NCBI RefSeq assembly: GCF_900103005.1
Contig: NZ_FMWL01000008.1
Span: 1 to 64,000 of the forward strand
DNA length: 64,000 nucleotides
Reading direction: 5' to 3'
DNA from: Acidaminobacter hydrogenoformans DSM 2784
GTDB taxonomy: Bacteria > Bacillota > Clostridia > Peptostreptococcales > Acidaminobacteraceae
The notes beneath the pieces were generated by a model. The model searched no databases, had not been told where the DNA came from, and saw nothing but the letters and a program-made list of their open reading frames with translations. Below are positions 44,059 to 52,307 of this stretch, piece after piece (within the stretch, counting starts at the first letter, position 1; every line of letters begins with the position of its first letter). A program made the position numbers and the translations under genes.

Positions 44059-45651
44059 ATGCAGTTCCATAGCCCCAAAGTGAACCCTTTCGTCAACGAG
44101 CCTGTTAAAAGCTATTTGCCTGGAAGCCCTGAGCGCATTGAGCTTCAACGCGAATTGGAAAGGATGAAATCCGAAAATATTGAGATCCCCGTTATTATCG
44201 GCGGTAAAGAAATTAAGACCGGTAATACGGCGGCCTGTGTGATGCCACATGATCACAAGCATGTTTTAGGGCATTATCATAAAGCTGGCCGTCGCGAAGC
44301 AGTCCTCGCCATTGAAGCAGCCCTCGAAGCCAAAAAGAAATGGGAGAGACTGCCTTGGTCCTCCAGAGTGGCCATTTTCCTGAAGGCCGCCGAGCTGGCT
44401 GCAGGGCCGTGGAGAGCTAAGCTGAACGCTGCTACCATGCTCAACCAAAGTAAAACTTTTAAGCAAGCTGAAATTGACGCGGCATGTGAGCTCGTTGATT
44501 TCATGAGATTCAATGCCCATTGCCTGAGCAATTTGTATGCAGATCAGCCTATTTCAGGGCTCAGCGCATGGAATAAGACGGATTACAGGCCACTGGAAGG
44601 CTTTGTGTTTGCTGTTGCACCGTTTAATTTCACAGCCATCGGCAGTAACCTGGCGGCTGCGCCTGCCATCTGCGGTAACACAGTGCTTCTAAAGCCGGCT
44701 TCAACCGCGGTTTACTCTGCTTATGTGGTCTATAAGCTCTACGAAGCAGCTGGACTGCCTGCGGGGGTCATCAACTTCCTTCCGGGGGATGCCAGCGAGA
44801 TCAGTGAAGTCATTCTTGGGCACGAATCAATGAGCGGGGTTCATTTTACAGGTTCAACCAAGGTCTTCCAGACCATCTGGAAAACCGTTGGCAGTCAGCT
44901 TGACAGCTACAGAACCTTTCCTCGTCTGGTGGGCGAAACCGGCGGAAAGAACTTTGTCGTCGTCCACAGCAGCGCAGATCCTAAAACCGTTGCCCATGGC
45001 CTCGCCGAGGGCGCCTTCGAATATCAGGGACAAAAGTGCTCGGCAGCTTCCAGGACTTATGTGCCGAAGAGTCTGTGGCCACAGGTACAGGACGCCTTGA
45101 TGGCTGAGATTGACAAAATCAAAATAGGCAACGTCGAAGTGTTTGATACTTTTATGGGCGCTGTCATTGACGAAAAGTCCTTCAACAATATCAAAGGCTA
45201 CATCCAGGCTGCAAAAAACGCTGAAGATGCCAAAATCATAGCTGGCGGCGGGTGCTCCGGTGACAAGGGTTACTTCGTAGAGCCCACGGTGATCCTGACT
45301 GAAAATCCACATTTCGTCACTATGCAGGAAGAAATCTTTGGTCCTGTTTTGACGGTTTATCTTTACGAGGACGAAGCTTTCGAAGAGACGCTCAAATTAT
45401 GTGATACGACCTCAAAATATGGACTTACAGGCTCCATTTTTGCCAGAGACCCCTATGCCATTCAGTTGGCTAATGAGGCACTAACGCACAGCGCCGGCAA
45501 TTTTTACATCAACGTCCGTCCTACCGGGGCGGTCGTCGGTCAGCAGCCTTTTGGGGGCGCGCGGCTTTCCGGAACCAACGATAAGGCAGGTTCCATGCTC
45601 AACCTTCTCAGGTGGTTGAGTCCAAGAAGCATAAAGGAAAATTTGGCGTAG
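44059..45651 (+). CDS. pruA: 1-pyrroline-5-carboxylate dehydrogenase
   Basis: 530 residues, full length for single-domain P5CDH. ALDH landmarks: FVFAVAPFNFTAIG, FTGSTKVFQ (NAD site), LVGETGGKNF (general-base Glu) and YQGQKCSAASR (nucleophile Cys); the C-terminal GAVVGQQPFGGARLSGTNDKAG is P5CDH-specific. Oxidises glutamate-5-semialdehyde to glutamate with NAD in the cytoplasm, feeding the glutamate fermentation operon elsewhere in the window. Coupled to the Lrp gene (AGGAGG sits in its 3' end). Confidence 0.93.
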   Translation: MQFHSPKVNPFVNEPVKSYLPGSPERIELQRELERMKSENIEIPVIIGGKEIKTGNTAACVMPHDHKHVLGHYHKAGRREAVLAIEAALEAKKKWERLPWSSRVAIFLKAAELAAGPWRAKLNAATMLNQSKTFKQAEIDAACELVDFMRFNAHCLSNLYADQPISGLSAWNKTDYRPLEGFVFAVAPFNFTAIGSNLAAAPAICGNTVLLKPASTAVYSAYVVYKLYEAAGLPAGVINFLPGDASEISEVILGHESMSGVHFTGSTKVFQTIWKTVGSQLDSYRTFPRLVGETGGKNFVVVHSSADPKTVAHGLAEGAFEYQGQKCSAASRTYVPKSLWPQVQDALMAEIDKIKIGNVEVFDTFMGAVIDEKSFNNIKGYIQAAKNAEDAKIIAGGGCSGDKGYFVEPTVILTENPHFVTMQEEIFGPVLTVYLYEDEAFEETLKLCDTTSKYGLTGSIFARDPYAIQLANEALTHSAGNFYINVRPTGAVVGQQPFGGARLSGTNDKAGSMLNLLRWLSPRSIKENLA

Positions 45652-45678
45652 TACACGGTAATATTTTACGCATACAAT

Positions 45679-45746
45679 AAGCCAGTGCCAGCGTGACATC
45701 ACGAAAAATGCGATGTCGCGCTTGGCGCTGGCTTTACTTTTGCTTT
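45679..45746. terminator. Long hairpin terminator after pruA
   Basis: AAGCCAGTGCCAGCGTGACATC pairs with GATGTCGCGCTTGGCGCTGGCTT, with a few bulges, followed by TACTTTTGCTTT. Confidence 0.85.
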
Positions 45747-45754
45747 ATTTGAAA

Positions 45755-45808
45755 TGGGGACGCGCGGTGTGGGACAGGGACGCGCGGTGCGTCCCTGTCC
45801 CACACCAA
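45755..45808. repeat. GGGACAGGGACGC repeat, copy 5
   Basis: GGTGTGGGACAGGGACGC and GCGTCCCTGTCCCACACC form an 18-bp perfect stem with a five-base loop. It is followed by C-rich DNA up to the KPR promoter; the rest of this 312-base gap shows no gene. Confidence 0.75.
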
Positions 45809-45963
45809 AATAACCCCCCACCTCAACGGCATTTTGCATTTTTTCACAATTTCCAGCCTCCCCCTTTCTTCCCCACCCCTCCTCGTGGTAATATTACACA
45901 TAAACATATTATAAAATTCGCCCCGCGAATGATTCCATAGCCTATACAGGAGGACCAATCTCT

Positions 45964-46947
45964 ATGACAACCAAAATGCCTTCATCACCCTCAGAACCAT
46001 CAGCAACCGTAAAACCCATCCAAAACCTATTAATCTGCGGTACCGGCGCCGTTGGCGGCGCCTACGCAAAAAAAATAGCAGACCACGATCCCACATGCCT
46101 GCGCATCCTGGCCCGAGGGAATCGCAAACATCGCTACAAGCAAGATGGCCTGATCATCAACGACCAGCGCTATGATTTCAACCTGGCGGATCCTGAAGCC
46201 CCAGAGCCTCAAGCCGCAGACCTCATCCTGGTCGCAGTCAAAGACTACGGGCTGACTGAGGCCATCCAGGACATGACACCCTTTGTTGGCCCCCAAACCC
46301 TGATCCTCTCACTGATGAACGGCATCACCAGTGAAGCCCGCCTGGCGGAAGCCTTCGGCCACGAAAAAGTCCTCTACGGCCTCGTCATGAGCATTGACGG
46401 CGCAAGGGACCAAAACCGCATCCGCTTTACTCAATACGGCACCATCAGCTTTGGCTATGCGATCAACACTGAAATCAAGGAAGAGGTCCAGTCGGTAGCG
46501 GCCTTTTTCGACAAGGTGGGCATTTCCTACAACATCCCTGAGAACATGCAGCGGGAACTCTGGTACAAATTCATGGTCAACGTAGGCATCAACCAGGCCT
46601 CTGCGGTAGTGCGCGGAGGGTTTGGCGCGTTTCAGACCATCCCGGAAGCCCACGCGCTGATGCGCTCAGCCATGTGGGAGCTGATCCGGATCACCGAAAA
46701 GAACGGCATCCATTTGTCCGAAAAAGACCTGGAAAACTGGGACAAAGTCCTGATGGCCATGCCGCCGGGCAGCCGCCCGTCCATGCTCAATGACCTGGAG
46801 AATGGACGTAAAACCGAGGTAGAAATGCTCAGCGGCGCCATCATGGCCCTTGGTGCCCAGTATAATGTGCCCACACCCGTCAACGAAGCCCTTTACCGGA
46901 TCATCAAATCGGCGGAGGCATTGACAGAGGCTCTGAACGGTGTCTAA
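45964..46947 (+). CDS. panE: 2-dehydropantoate 2-reductase (ketopantoate reductase family)
   Basis: 327 residues. NADPH-binding LICGTGAVGGAYAKK near residue 25, catalytic Lys in LWYKFMVNVGINQASA and Glu in LENGRKTEVEMLSG, as in PanE. Reduces ketopantoate to pantoate for CoA, or a related 2-keto acid. AGGAGG precedes the ATG. An N-terminal extension of about 18 Ser/Pro-rich residues comes before the Rossmann fold. Overlaps an MFS carrier gene by 8 bases, which suggests a catabolic 2-keto acid substrate rather than CoA synthesis; no other pan gene is near. Confidence 0.85.
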   Translation: MTTKMPSSPSEPSATVKPIQNLLICGTGAVGGAYAKKIADHDPTCLRILARGNRKHRYKQDGLIINDQRYDFNLADPEAPEPQAADLILVAVKDYGLTEAIQDMTPFVGPQTLILSLMNGITSEARLAEAFGHEKVLYGLVMSIDGARDQNRIRFTQYGTISFGYAINTEIKEEVQSVAAFFDKVGISYNIPENMQRELWYKFMVNVGINQASAVVRGGFGAFQTIPEAHALMRSAMWELIRITEKNGIHLSEKDLENWDKVLMAMPPGSRPSMLNDLENGRKTEVEMLSGAIMALGAQYNVPTPVNEALYRIIKSAEALTEALNGV

Positions 46948-48310
46948 CAAGCGGCGCGGACAGCGCGCACAGCACATCAGCAGAGCACCAAAACCCGCTT
47001 TCTTCTACGGCTGGTGGATCGTCTTCCTGGGCTTCATGCTCATGGCTGTGAGCTTTTCCATCATTATGAGCTGCCACAGCCTCTTTGTGCTGCCCGTATC
47101 ACAATCCCTGGGTATCAGCCGCGGCGAGTTCACCCTGACCCTGACCTTGGTAGGGCTCTCTGCGGCCGCCTCCTCCGCCTGGGTGGGCAAAGTCCTCAGC
47201 CGCAGCAAATCCCTGAAGCGCAGCATGACCCTGTTTGTCCTGTGGGCCGGCCTCGTCTTTGCAGCCTTTTCCGCCGCCCGCGCCACCTGGCACTTCTACG
47301 CCCTGGCCGTCCTCCTCGGACCCGGGTTTGTGGGCAGCTCAAACCTCGCGGGTTCCCTCCTCGTCAACCAGTGGTTCGTGGCACGCCGCGGCTTCGCCCT
47401 TGGCCTCGTCGCCGCCGGCAGCGGCATAGGCACCGCCCTCCTCTCCCCCATCATCACCAAAGTGATCGTGGGCTGGGGCTGGCAAATGGGCTACCTTTTC
47501 AGCGGCGCCCTCATCCTCCTCATTTGTCTGCCGCTTGTCACAAAGCTCGCCACCCGCTCCCCATCTGATGCGGGACTGTCCCCACTTGGACTATCCCCTA
47601 ATTCAAGCGCCTCCAGCCTTACGGACTCTCAAAGCCCTACGAATCCAGAAATCCCCACAGATCCTCAAACCTCCGCACCCCCCCAAGCCTCACCAGGAAG
47701 CATCGCCACTCCAGGGCTCACCCTGTCCGAGCTAAAAGCCATGCCAGCGTTCTGGCTGTTCTTTGTCACCATGTTCCTGCTTTGCGTGGTCATAGGCGGC
47801 TCCCAATTGACTATTGTGGCCTATTTCCGCGAAATTGGCTATACCGCTGAATTTGCCGCCCTGATGTTCTCCGTCCAGGCACTGGGCATGCTCGTAGGCA
47901 AGCTGAGTCTGGGCGCCATCTTCGACTGGCTTGGTGCCAGAGGCGGCATCCTGATCGCGACTGCCGCCCTGGCCATCACCATGGTGGGCTATCTGAACGC
48001 AGCAGCCCTCCCCATTGCCCTGGCTTCCTCCATACTGATAGGCATGGCAGCCTCCATGTCCACGGTAGGCAACGCCTACCTCACCGGCAGCTTTTTTGGC
48101 AGCAAGGACTTTGGCAACGTCTATGGCTTAGTCAACATCACCATGATCACCGGCGCCACCACTGGGCCATTAGTCACCAACTTGATCTATGACCGGACCG
48201 GAAGCTACAGCCTGGCCTGGATGGGATTTTTGGTCCTGATACTATTATGCGGGGTCAGTCTTATTTATCTGCAGAAGGTGTTTTATGTGAAGTTGGTCAA
48301 AGCCTCTTGA
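46940..48310 (+). CDS. MFS transporter, oxalate/formate antiporter-like
   Basis: 456 residues with 12 membrane segments. FYGWWIVFLGF start and VNQWFVARRGFALGLVAAGSGIG are typical of OFA/monocarboxylate-type MFS. The central cytoplasmic loop (about 210-255) is unusually long and rich in Ser, Pro and Thr (SPNSSASS, TDSQSPTNPE). Starts with a GTG inside the end of panE, so it is co-translated and may carry that enzyme's substrate or product. Confidence 0.85.
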   Translation: MSNKRRGQRAQHISRAPKPAFFYGWWIVFLGFMLMAVSFSIIMSCHSLFVLPVSQSLGISRGEFTLTLTLVGLSAAASSAWVGKVLSRSKSLKRSMTLFVLWAGLVFAAFSAARATWHFYALAVLLGPGFVGSSNLAGSLLVNQWFVARRGFALGLVAAGSGIGTALLSPIITKVIVGWGWQMGYLFSGALILLICLPLVTKLATRSPSDAGLSPLGLSPNSSASSLTDSQSPTNPEIPTDPQTSAPPQASPGSIATPGLTLSELKAMPAFWLFFVTMFLLCVVIGGSQLTIVAYFREIGYTAEFAALMFSVQALGMLVGKLSLGAIFDWLGARGGILIATAALAITMVGYLNAAALPIALASSILIGMAASMSTVGNAYLTGSFFGSKDFGNVYGLVNITMITGATTGPLVTNLIYDRTGSYSLAWMGFLVLILLCGVSLIYLQKVFYVKLVKAS

Positions 48311-48349
48311 GTGCTACACGAGGACAATAATACGCCTGCGCAAGCAAAA

Positions 48350-48416
48350 TAAAAAAACCGACAGCCTGGACCAGACGTTATGCAAAAACGTCCATTCCAA
48401 TCTGTCGGTTTTATTA
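48350..48416. terminator. Bidirectional terminator between MFS and ThiS-like genes
   Basis: AATAAAAAAACCGACAG pairs with CTGTCGGTTTTATT, enclosing a second arm (CCAGACGTT / AACGTCCATTCC). Lies between convergent genes. Confidence 0.85.
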
Positions 48417-48437
48417 TGTCCTTAATTGTCGGGTGGC

Positions 48438-48668
48438 CTATCCCCCGCTGAGGATGGGCAGGATTTGGATGAGGTCACCATCGGCAACCACGTGATTCAT
48501 CTTTTTCGGTTTCCCCTGGACCAGCACCGCCCCCACTTGCTTCTCCTCAAGGCCCAAAGCCTCAAGGACTTCGCCGATGGTCCCTTCTCCCCACTCTATC
48601 GCCACCACCTCATTCCCTTGGCGGTCAGCATCTTTAAAAACCCCTCCCGCAATCTTAACGGTGATCAT
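48438..48668 (-). CDS. ThiS/MoaD-like sulfur carrier, second copy
   Basis: 76 residues ending in LSGG, a ubiquitin-fold sulfur carrier; ADGDLIQILP before the tail is the ThiS/MoaD signature. Its start overlaps the end of the second AOR gene by 4 bases, so it is translated with it and probably serves the tungstopterin of that enzyme. The two ThiS-like proteins of the window share little beyond the fold. Confidence 0.82.
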   Translation of the reverse strand: MITVKIAGGVFKDADRQGNEVVAIEWGEGTIGEVLEALGLEEKQVGAVLVQGKPKKMNHVVADGDLIQILPILSGG

Positions 48669-50404
48669 GGCTTCAGGGTCTTCCTGCCCTCAAAATGGGC
48701 GTCTACGACTTCTGCGAGCTCCTCCGGCGTCACATCAAACACGCTGTTAAGCCCCGGCAAGCGCCGCTCCGTAAAGCACTCCGGCATCCTGTAATGGGCC
48801 TTGGTAAACCCCGCCTTTTGATTGAAGGTGTGTTCATCCTTCAAGGTTTCCTCGCCAACGGCCTTCAGCCAGTCCGCGTCAACAGACCAGCCATGTCTGG
48901 CATTGATCAGATCCGCAATGAGCTGGTGCTGATTGCCAACAGCCCCGCTGCAGAAGATACAAAAACCCATGGTGTCATAGATCGCCATATTCTTTTGAGT
49001 CCTGAAAGAAAGGTCCGCCTGGCCAACCCTGGACGCCTGCTCAATCTGAGCCCTGGCAGTGGCGCCATAAGTGTGGTCCGCCCCCATTGGAGATGTGGCA
49101 TAGGTCACGCCCATGCCCTTGATGGCCCTTGGATCGTAGGCAGGGAAAGCCTGGCCGTTTATAGCGGGGACGTTTCGGACGCCAAGAACTTTGCCGGTGA
49201 TCGTGGCGCCGCTGCCCAGCAGGCGGCCCAGTACAGTGCCTTGTCTGATCTCTTCCATAAGCCCAAGTGCCGCCGCACCATCACCGAACGCCGCAAGTCC
49301 AGCCTCCATAGCCACACCTATAGCCGCGCCGGTTTCAATGGTGTCAATGCCCATTTCATTGCACAGGGCGTTGAGTCTTGCCACGGTGTCAAGGTCTGAA
49401 ATCCCAAGGTTGGACCCCAACAGTCCAATATTTTCATACTCAAGGGGCGAAACAATAGTCTTTCCGTCTTTGTCCGGATAGACGTTGGAACACTGAATAA
49501 CGCAGCCCGGCATGCAGGCGTGGGAGGTTCTGCCCTCTCCGCCACGCTCTGTGATCACGTCGAACATGGTCTCGCCGCAGATATTGTCCATACCGTCAAA
49601 CGTTCCAAGGCTGAAATTGCAAGTAGGCAGCCCACTGTGACCGTTCATGACACGGACCATAGAAGCGGTCCCAAGGGTCCTGTAGTTCAGTGTGGATGGG
49701 GCGTCCTTGACAACCGCAGTGTAGGTCTTAAGCGCCGTCATAAAGCCGTCCTTATCTGCCAGTGGCATGGTGTCTTTACCAATGACGACAATACCTTTGA
49801 TTTTTTTCGATCCCATGACTGCGCCAAGGCCGCCGCGGCCGCTGAAGCGCCCTGGCTTGTGATCCGTATCCGTCGTGGCAATCCCTGCCGAGCTGTAAAG
49901 CATTTCGCCTACGGGGCCAATACAGCTGACTGCAGCCCCTGGATAGATTTTATGTATAGCTTCGCAGAATTCTCCCGTGCCCATGCCCAAATAGTCTGAA
50001 GCAGATTCAAGGGAACACTCATCTTTACTGATTTTGATGTAATACCACTGGTCATCCAGGGGTTGTTCTTCAAGAGGCTGGTCTTCCAAAATGACAGCTT
50101 TCAGGCCCAGCTGCGCAAGCCGCATGGCGGTTGTTCCGCCAGAGTTGCTTTCTTTGATGCCCTGGGTCAGCGGACTTTTCGCCCCTATGCAGACCCGGCT
50201 GGCGCTGGACACATTGGTGCCCGTCAGCAGCCCCATGGCAAAGATAAGCTTATTGTGCCTACCAAGGGGCTCACAGGCCGGGTCGACTTCATGAAGCAGA
50301 ATCTTGGCGATCAACCCTCTGCCGCCGGTTTTTAGATAAGCGTCAGGTGTTTCCTCATACCGAATTTCTTTTGTTCTTGTGTTAATTCTAAGTATATGAT
50401 CCAT
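48665..50404 (-). CDS. aor: Aldehyde:ferredoxin oxidoreductase, second copy
   Basis: 579 residues. Family blocks: KTGGRGLIAKILLHEVDP, ESNSGGTTAMRLAQLG, GRGGLGAVMGSKKIKG and the iron-sulfur ligands CMPGCVIQC. A shorter, divergent AOR relative to the copy at 2210-4099. The ATG at 50404 is chosen because AGGAGG lies just upstream; the open frame to 50605 is GGGGAC repeat DNA and should be left out. It is followed directly by a ThiS-like gene. Aldehyde substrate unknown. Confidence 0.87.
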   Translation of the reverse strand: MDHILRINTRTKEIRYEETPDAYLKTGGRGLIAKILLHEVDPACEPLGRHNKLIFAMGLLTGTNVSSASRVCIGAKSPLTQGIKESNSGGTTAMRLAQLGLKAVILEDQPLEEQPLDDQWYYIKISKDECSLESASDYLGMGTGEFCEAIHKIYPGAAVSCIGPVGEMLYSSAGIATTDTDHKPGRFSGRGGLGAVMGSKKIKGIVVIGKDTMPLADKDGFMTALKTYTAVVKDAPSTLNYRTLGTASMVRVMNGHSGLPTCNFSLGTFDGMDNICGETMFDVITERGGEGRTSHACMPGCVIQCSNVYPDKDGKTIVSPLEYENIGLLGSNLGISDLDTVARLNALCNEMGIDTIETGAAIGVAMEAGLAAFGDGAAALGLMEEIRQGTVLGRLLGSGATITGKVLGVRNVPAINGQAFPAYDPRAIKGMGVTYATSPMGADHTYGATARAQIEQASRVGQADLSFRTQKNMAIYDTMGFCIFCSGAVGNQHQLIADLINARHGWSVDADWLKAVGEETLKDEHTFNQKAGFTKAHYRMPECFTERRLPGLNSVFDVTPEELAEVVDAHFEGRKTLKP

Positions 50405-50494
50405 AACGTCCTCCTGATAAGTTGAGAAGTTTGGAATGCCGCACTTTACTCTATTGTAGCAAAAAATCCAGAGGATTTGCGCGGTTGTTTTTGG

Positions 50495-50573
50495 TGAGTC
50501 CCAGTCCCCAACCAGATGTTGGTTCGGCCCAGTCCCCAACCAGCAATTCAGGCGGGCCCAGTCCCCAACCAGC
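50495..50573. repeat. GGGGACTGGG repeat cluster, copy 6
   Basis: Three copies of CCCAGTCCCCAACCAGC, the complement of GGGGACTGGG, directly before the terminator at 50574. Confidence 0.75.
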
Positions 50574-50618
50574 AAAAAACCCGGCAGCCCCTCAAAAACA
50601 GGCACTGCCGGGTTTTCC
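50574..50618. terminator. Bidirectional terminator after DAHP synthase
   Basis: AAAAACCCGGCAG pairs with CTGCCGGGTTTT around a 17-base loop, A-run before and T-run after. It lies past the aroF stop on the minus strand. Confidence 0.85.
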
Positions 50619-50654
50619 CATAGCTTTAATTTGACCTCAAATCTCTATGAGGCG

Positions 50655-51677
50655 TTATACATTATCCGCAATGTAATACATCAGCTCCTCAGACTCTTCC
50701 CATCCGAGGCAAGGATCCGTAATGGATTTTCCATAGACGTTCTCGCCAATCTTCTGCGTCCCGCCCACCAGATAACTCTCAATCATCAGACCTTTGACCA
50801 TCTTGCGAATATTCGGATCATACTTGCGGGTAAACATAATCTCCTTAGCGATCCGCGGCTGCTCATCATGCTTCTTCATGGAATTGGCGTGATTCGTGTC
50901 TATGACAATGGCAGGATTCTGAAAGCCAGACTTCTCATACATATGTATGAAATGAATCAGATCCTCATAGTGATAGTTTGGCAAATTCCGCCCATGGGAA
51001 TCCACCGCCCCCCGCAAAATCGCGTGAGCGTGGGGATTGCCATCCGACTCCACCTCATAACCCCTGTAAATAAATCTGTGCCCCTGCTGCGCCGCGTTGA
51101 TGGCATTGAGCATGACGGAAAAATCGCCGCTGGTCGGGTTTTTCATACCAATAGGCACATCCACCCCGCTGGACGTCAGCCTGTGCTGCTGATTCTCAAC
51201 AGACCGCGCCCCTACCGCGTTGTACGCAAACACATCCGCTAAGTAAGAGTAATTGTCCGGATACAGCATCTCATCCGCGCCAGGAAGCCCATAGTCCATC
51301 AGCACCCGCAGGTGAATCTGACGAATAGCTCTGATCCCCTGGCGAATGTCTGGCTCCTTGTTCGGATCCGGCTGATGGGCCATACCCTTGTAGCCGGCCC
51401 CCGTCGTCCGAGGCTTATTGGTATAGATCCGCGGAATCAGGATCAGCTTATCCTTAACCTTCTCCTGTACCAGCGCCAGCCGCTCCACATATTCACATAC
51501 CGACGCTTCGCTGTCAGCAGAGCACGGCCCAATAATCAACAGAAAACGGTCATCCTTCCCCTCAAGCACATCCTTGATCTCCCGGACCCGCGTATCCCTC
51601 TTCTTCTTTGAAATAAGCGACAGCGGCTGCTCCGCCAGAACTTCCTCTTTACTCGGCAAACGTTTGATAAATTTCAT
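50655..51677 (-). CDS. aroF: 3-deoxy-7-phosphoheptulonate synthase (DAHP synthase, type I)
   Basis: About 340 residues, AroF/G/H type. Metal and substrate motifs: IIGPCSADS (Cys ligand), KPRTTGAGYKG (a variant of KPRTTVGWKG), GMKNPTSGD, IDTNHANSMKKHDEQ (His), MIESYLVGG (Glu) and SITDPCLGWE (Asp). First step of aromatic amino acid synthesis. The ATG at 51677 matches the family start; an in-frame TTG at 51701 is possible. Single gene with an inverted repeat upstream. Confidence 0.9.
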   Translation of the reverse strand: MKFIKRLPSKEEVLAEQPLSLISKKKRDTRVREIKDVLEGKDDRFLLIIGPCSADSEASVCEYVERLALVQEKVKDKLILIPRIYTNKPRTTGAGYKGMAHQPDPNKEPDIRQGIRAIRQIHLRVLMDYGLPGADEMLYPDNYSYLADVFAYNAVGARSVENQQHRLTSSGVDVPIGMKNPTSGDFSVMLNAINAAQQGHRFIYRGYEVESDGNPHAHAILRGAVDSHGRNLPNYHYEDLIHFIHMYEKSGFQNPAIVIDTNHANSMKKHDEQPRIAKEIMFTRKYDPNIRKMVKGLMIESYLVGGTQKIGENVYGKSITDPCLGWEESEELMYYIADNV

Positions 51678-51754
51678 ACCCACTAAAAAACACCCCTTCA
51701 AGTCCGTACCGTCTACATAATATTCTATTTATTCAGAACACTATAATACGTTTA

Positions 51755-51784
51755 GTTCCAAAATACAAATTGATTTTTTGGAAC
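51755..51784. promoter_or_regulatory. Inverted repeat upstream of DAHP synthase
   Basis: GTTCCAAAA and TTTTGGAAC, perfect 9-bp arms 12 bases apart, about 80 bases before the gene. A plausible operator for feedback control of aromatic synthesis; the protein is unknown. Confidence 0.35.
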
Positions 51785-51833
51785 AGCTCCTACGACCGTT
51801 GAAGTTTGGCAGATTTTACATATTCAAAAGTGT

Positions 51834-51845
51834 TGCCGATGGTCA
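51834..51845 (+). repeat. TGCCGATGGTCA motif, intergenic copy
   Basis: Exact 12-mer in the gap between glnK and the DAHP synthase gene. Confidence 0.65.
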
Positions 51846-51874
51846 TTGTAAAGAAGAAAAGCTAACGGGCGACA

Positions 51875-51907
51875 GGCGCCATCCGCCGGAACATTTTCCC
51901 TGGCGCC
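51875..51907 (-). terminator. Hairpin after glnK
   Basis: GGCGCCA pairs with TGGCGCC. The minus strand runs on to TTAGCTTTTCTTCTTT about 20 bases later; possibly the amtB-glnK terminator. Confidence 0.4.
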
Positions 51908-51929
51908 CCACCGCTCCCCAACCCCTGTT

Positions 51930-52289
51930 TCACTTGGGATCCTTAATCGCCTCCGGTCCTCTCTCCCCCGTCCGGATCCTCACCGCGTCCACAACTTCAT
52001 AAGTAAAGATCTTCCCGTCGCCAATACTCCCCGTCTGTAAAATCCTCAGCGCCGTCTCAATCACCCGGTCCACCGGCACCTCACACACCACGATCTCCAC
52101 CTTCAGCTTCTGCTTCAGGTTGATCTCGACCTCGACCCCCCGGTAGTATTCCTTGTGTCCCTTCTGAAGGCCGCATCCCAGTGCGTTCGTCACCGTCATC
52201 CCAGTGATGCCAATCCCGTTCATGGCCTCCTTCAAATCCTCAAACTTTTCCGGATTCATGATGATTTCCACTTTCGTCATTTTGTCCAT
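51930..52289 (-). CDS. glnK: Nitrogen regulatory protein PII
   Basis: 119 residues. KVEIIMNPEKFEDLKEAM start, T-loop QKGHKEYYRGVEV and the B-loop TGSIGDGKIF that binds ATP/2-oxoglutarate. Senses nitrogen and energy state and closes AmtB. Lies 18 bases after amtB on the same strand, the usual amtB-glnK pair. The T-loop lacks the Gly-Ala-Glu-Tyr segment of uridylylated PII, so control by modification is doubtful. Confidence 0.93.
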   Translation of the reverse strand: MDKMTKVEIIMNPEKFEDLKEAMNGIGITGMTVTNALGCGLQKGHKEYYRGVEVEINLKQKLKVEIVVCEVPVDRVIETALRILQTGSIGDGKIFTYEVVDAVRIRTGERGPEAIKDPK

Positions 52290-52307
52290 TTTGCACCCTC
52301 CCCCTTC

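Noticed and set aside
48476..48488. TGCCGATGGTGACC match in the second ThiS-like gene as a member of the 12-mer repeat family
   Set aside because: It encodes the conserved ADGDLI of ThiS/MoaD proteins, so the match can be explained by protein conservation alone.
50405..50605. N-terminal extension of the second AOR
   Set aside because: Consists of GGGGAC repeat translated as GDWARLN/GTGPNQ-like peptides; AGGAGG and the family start lie at 50404.
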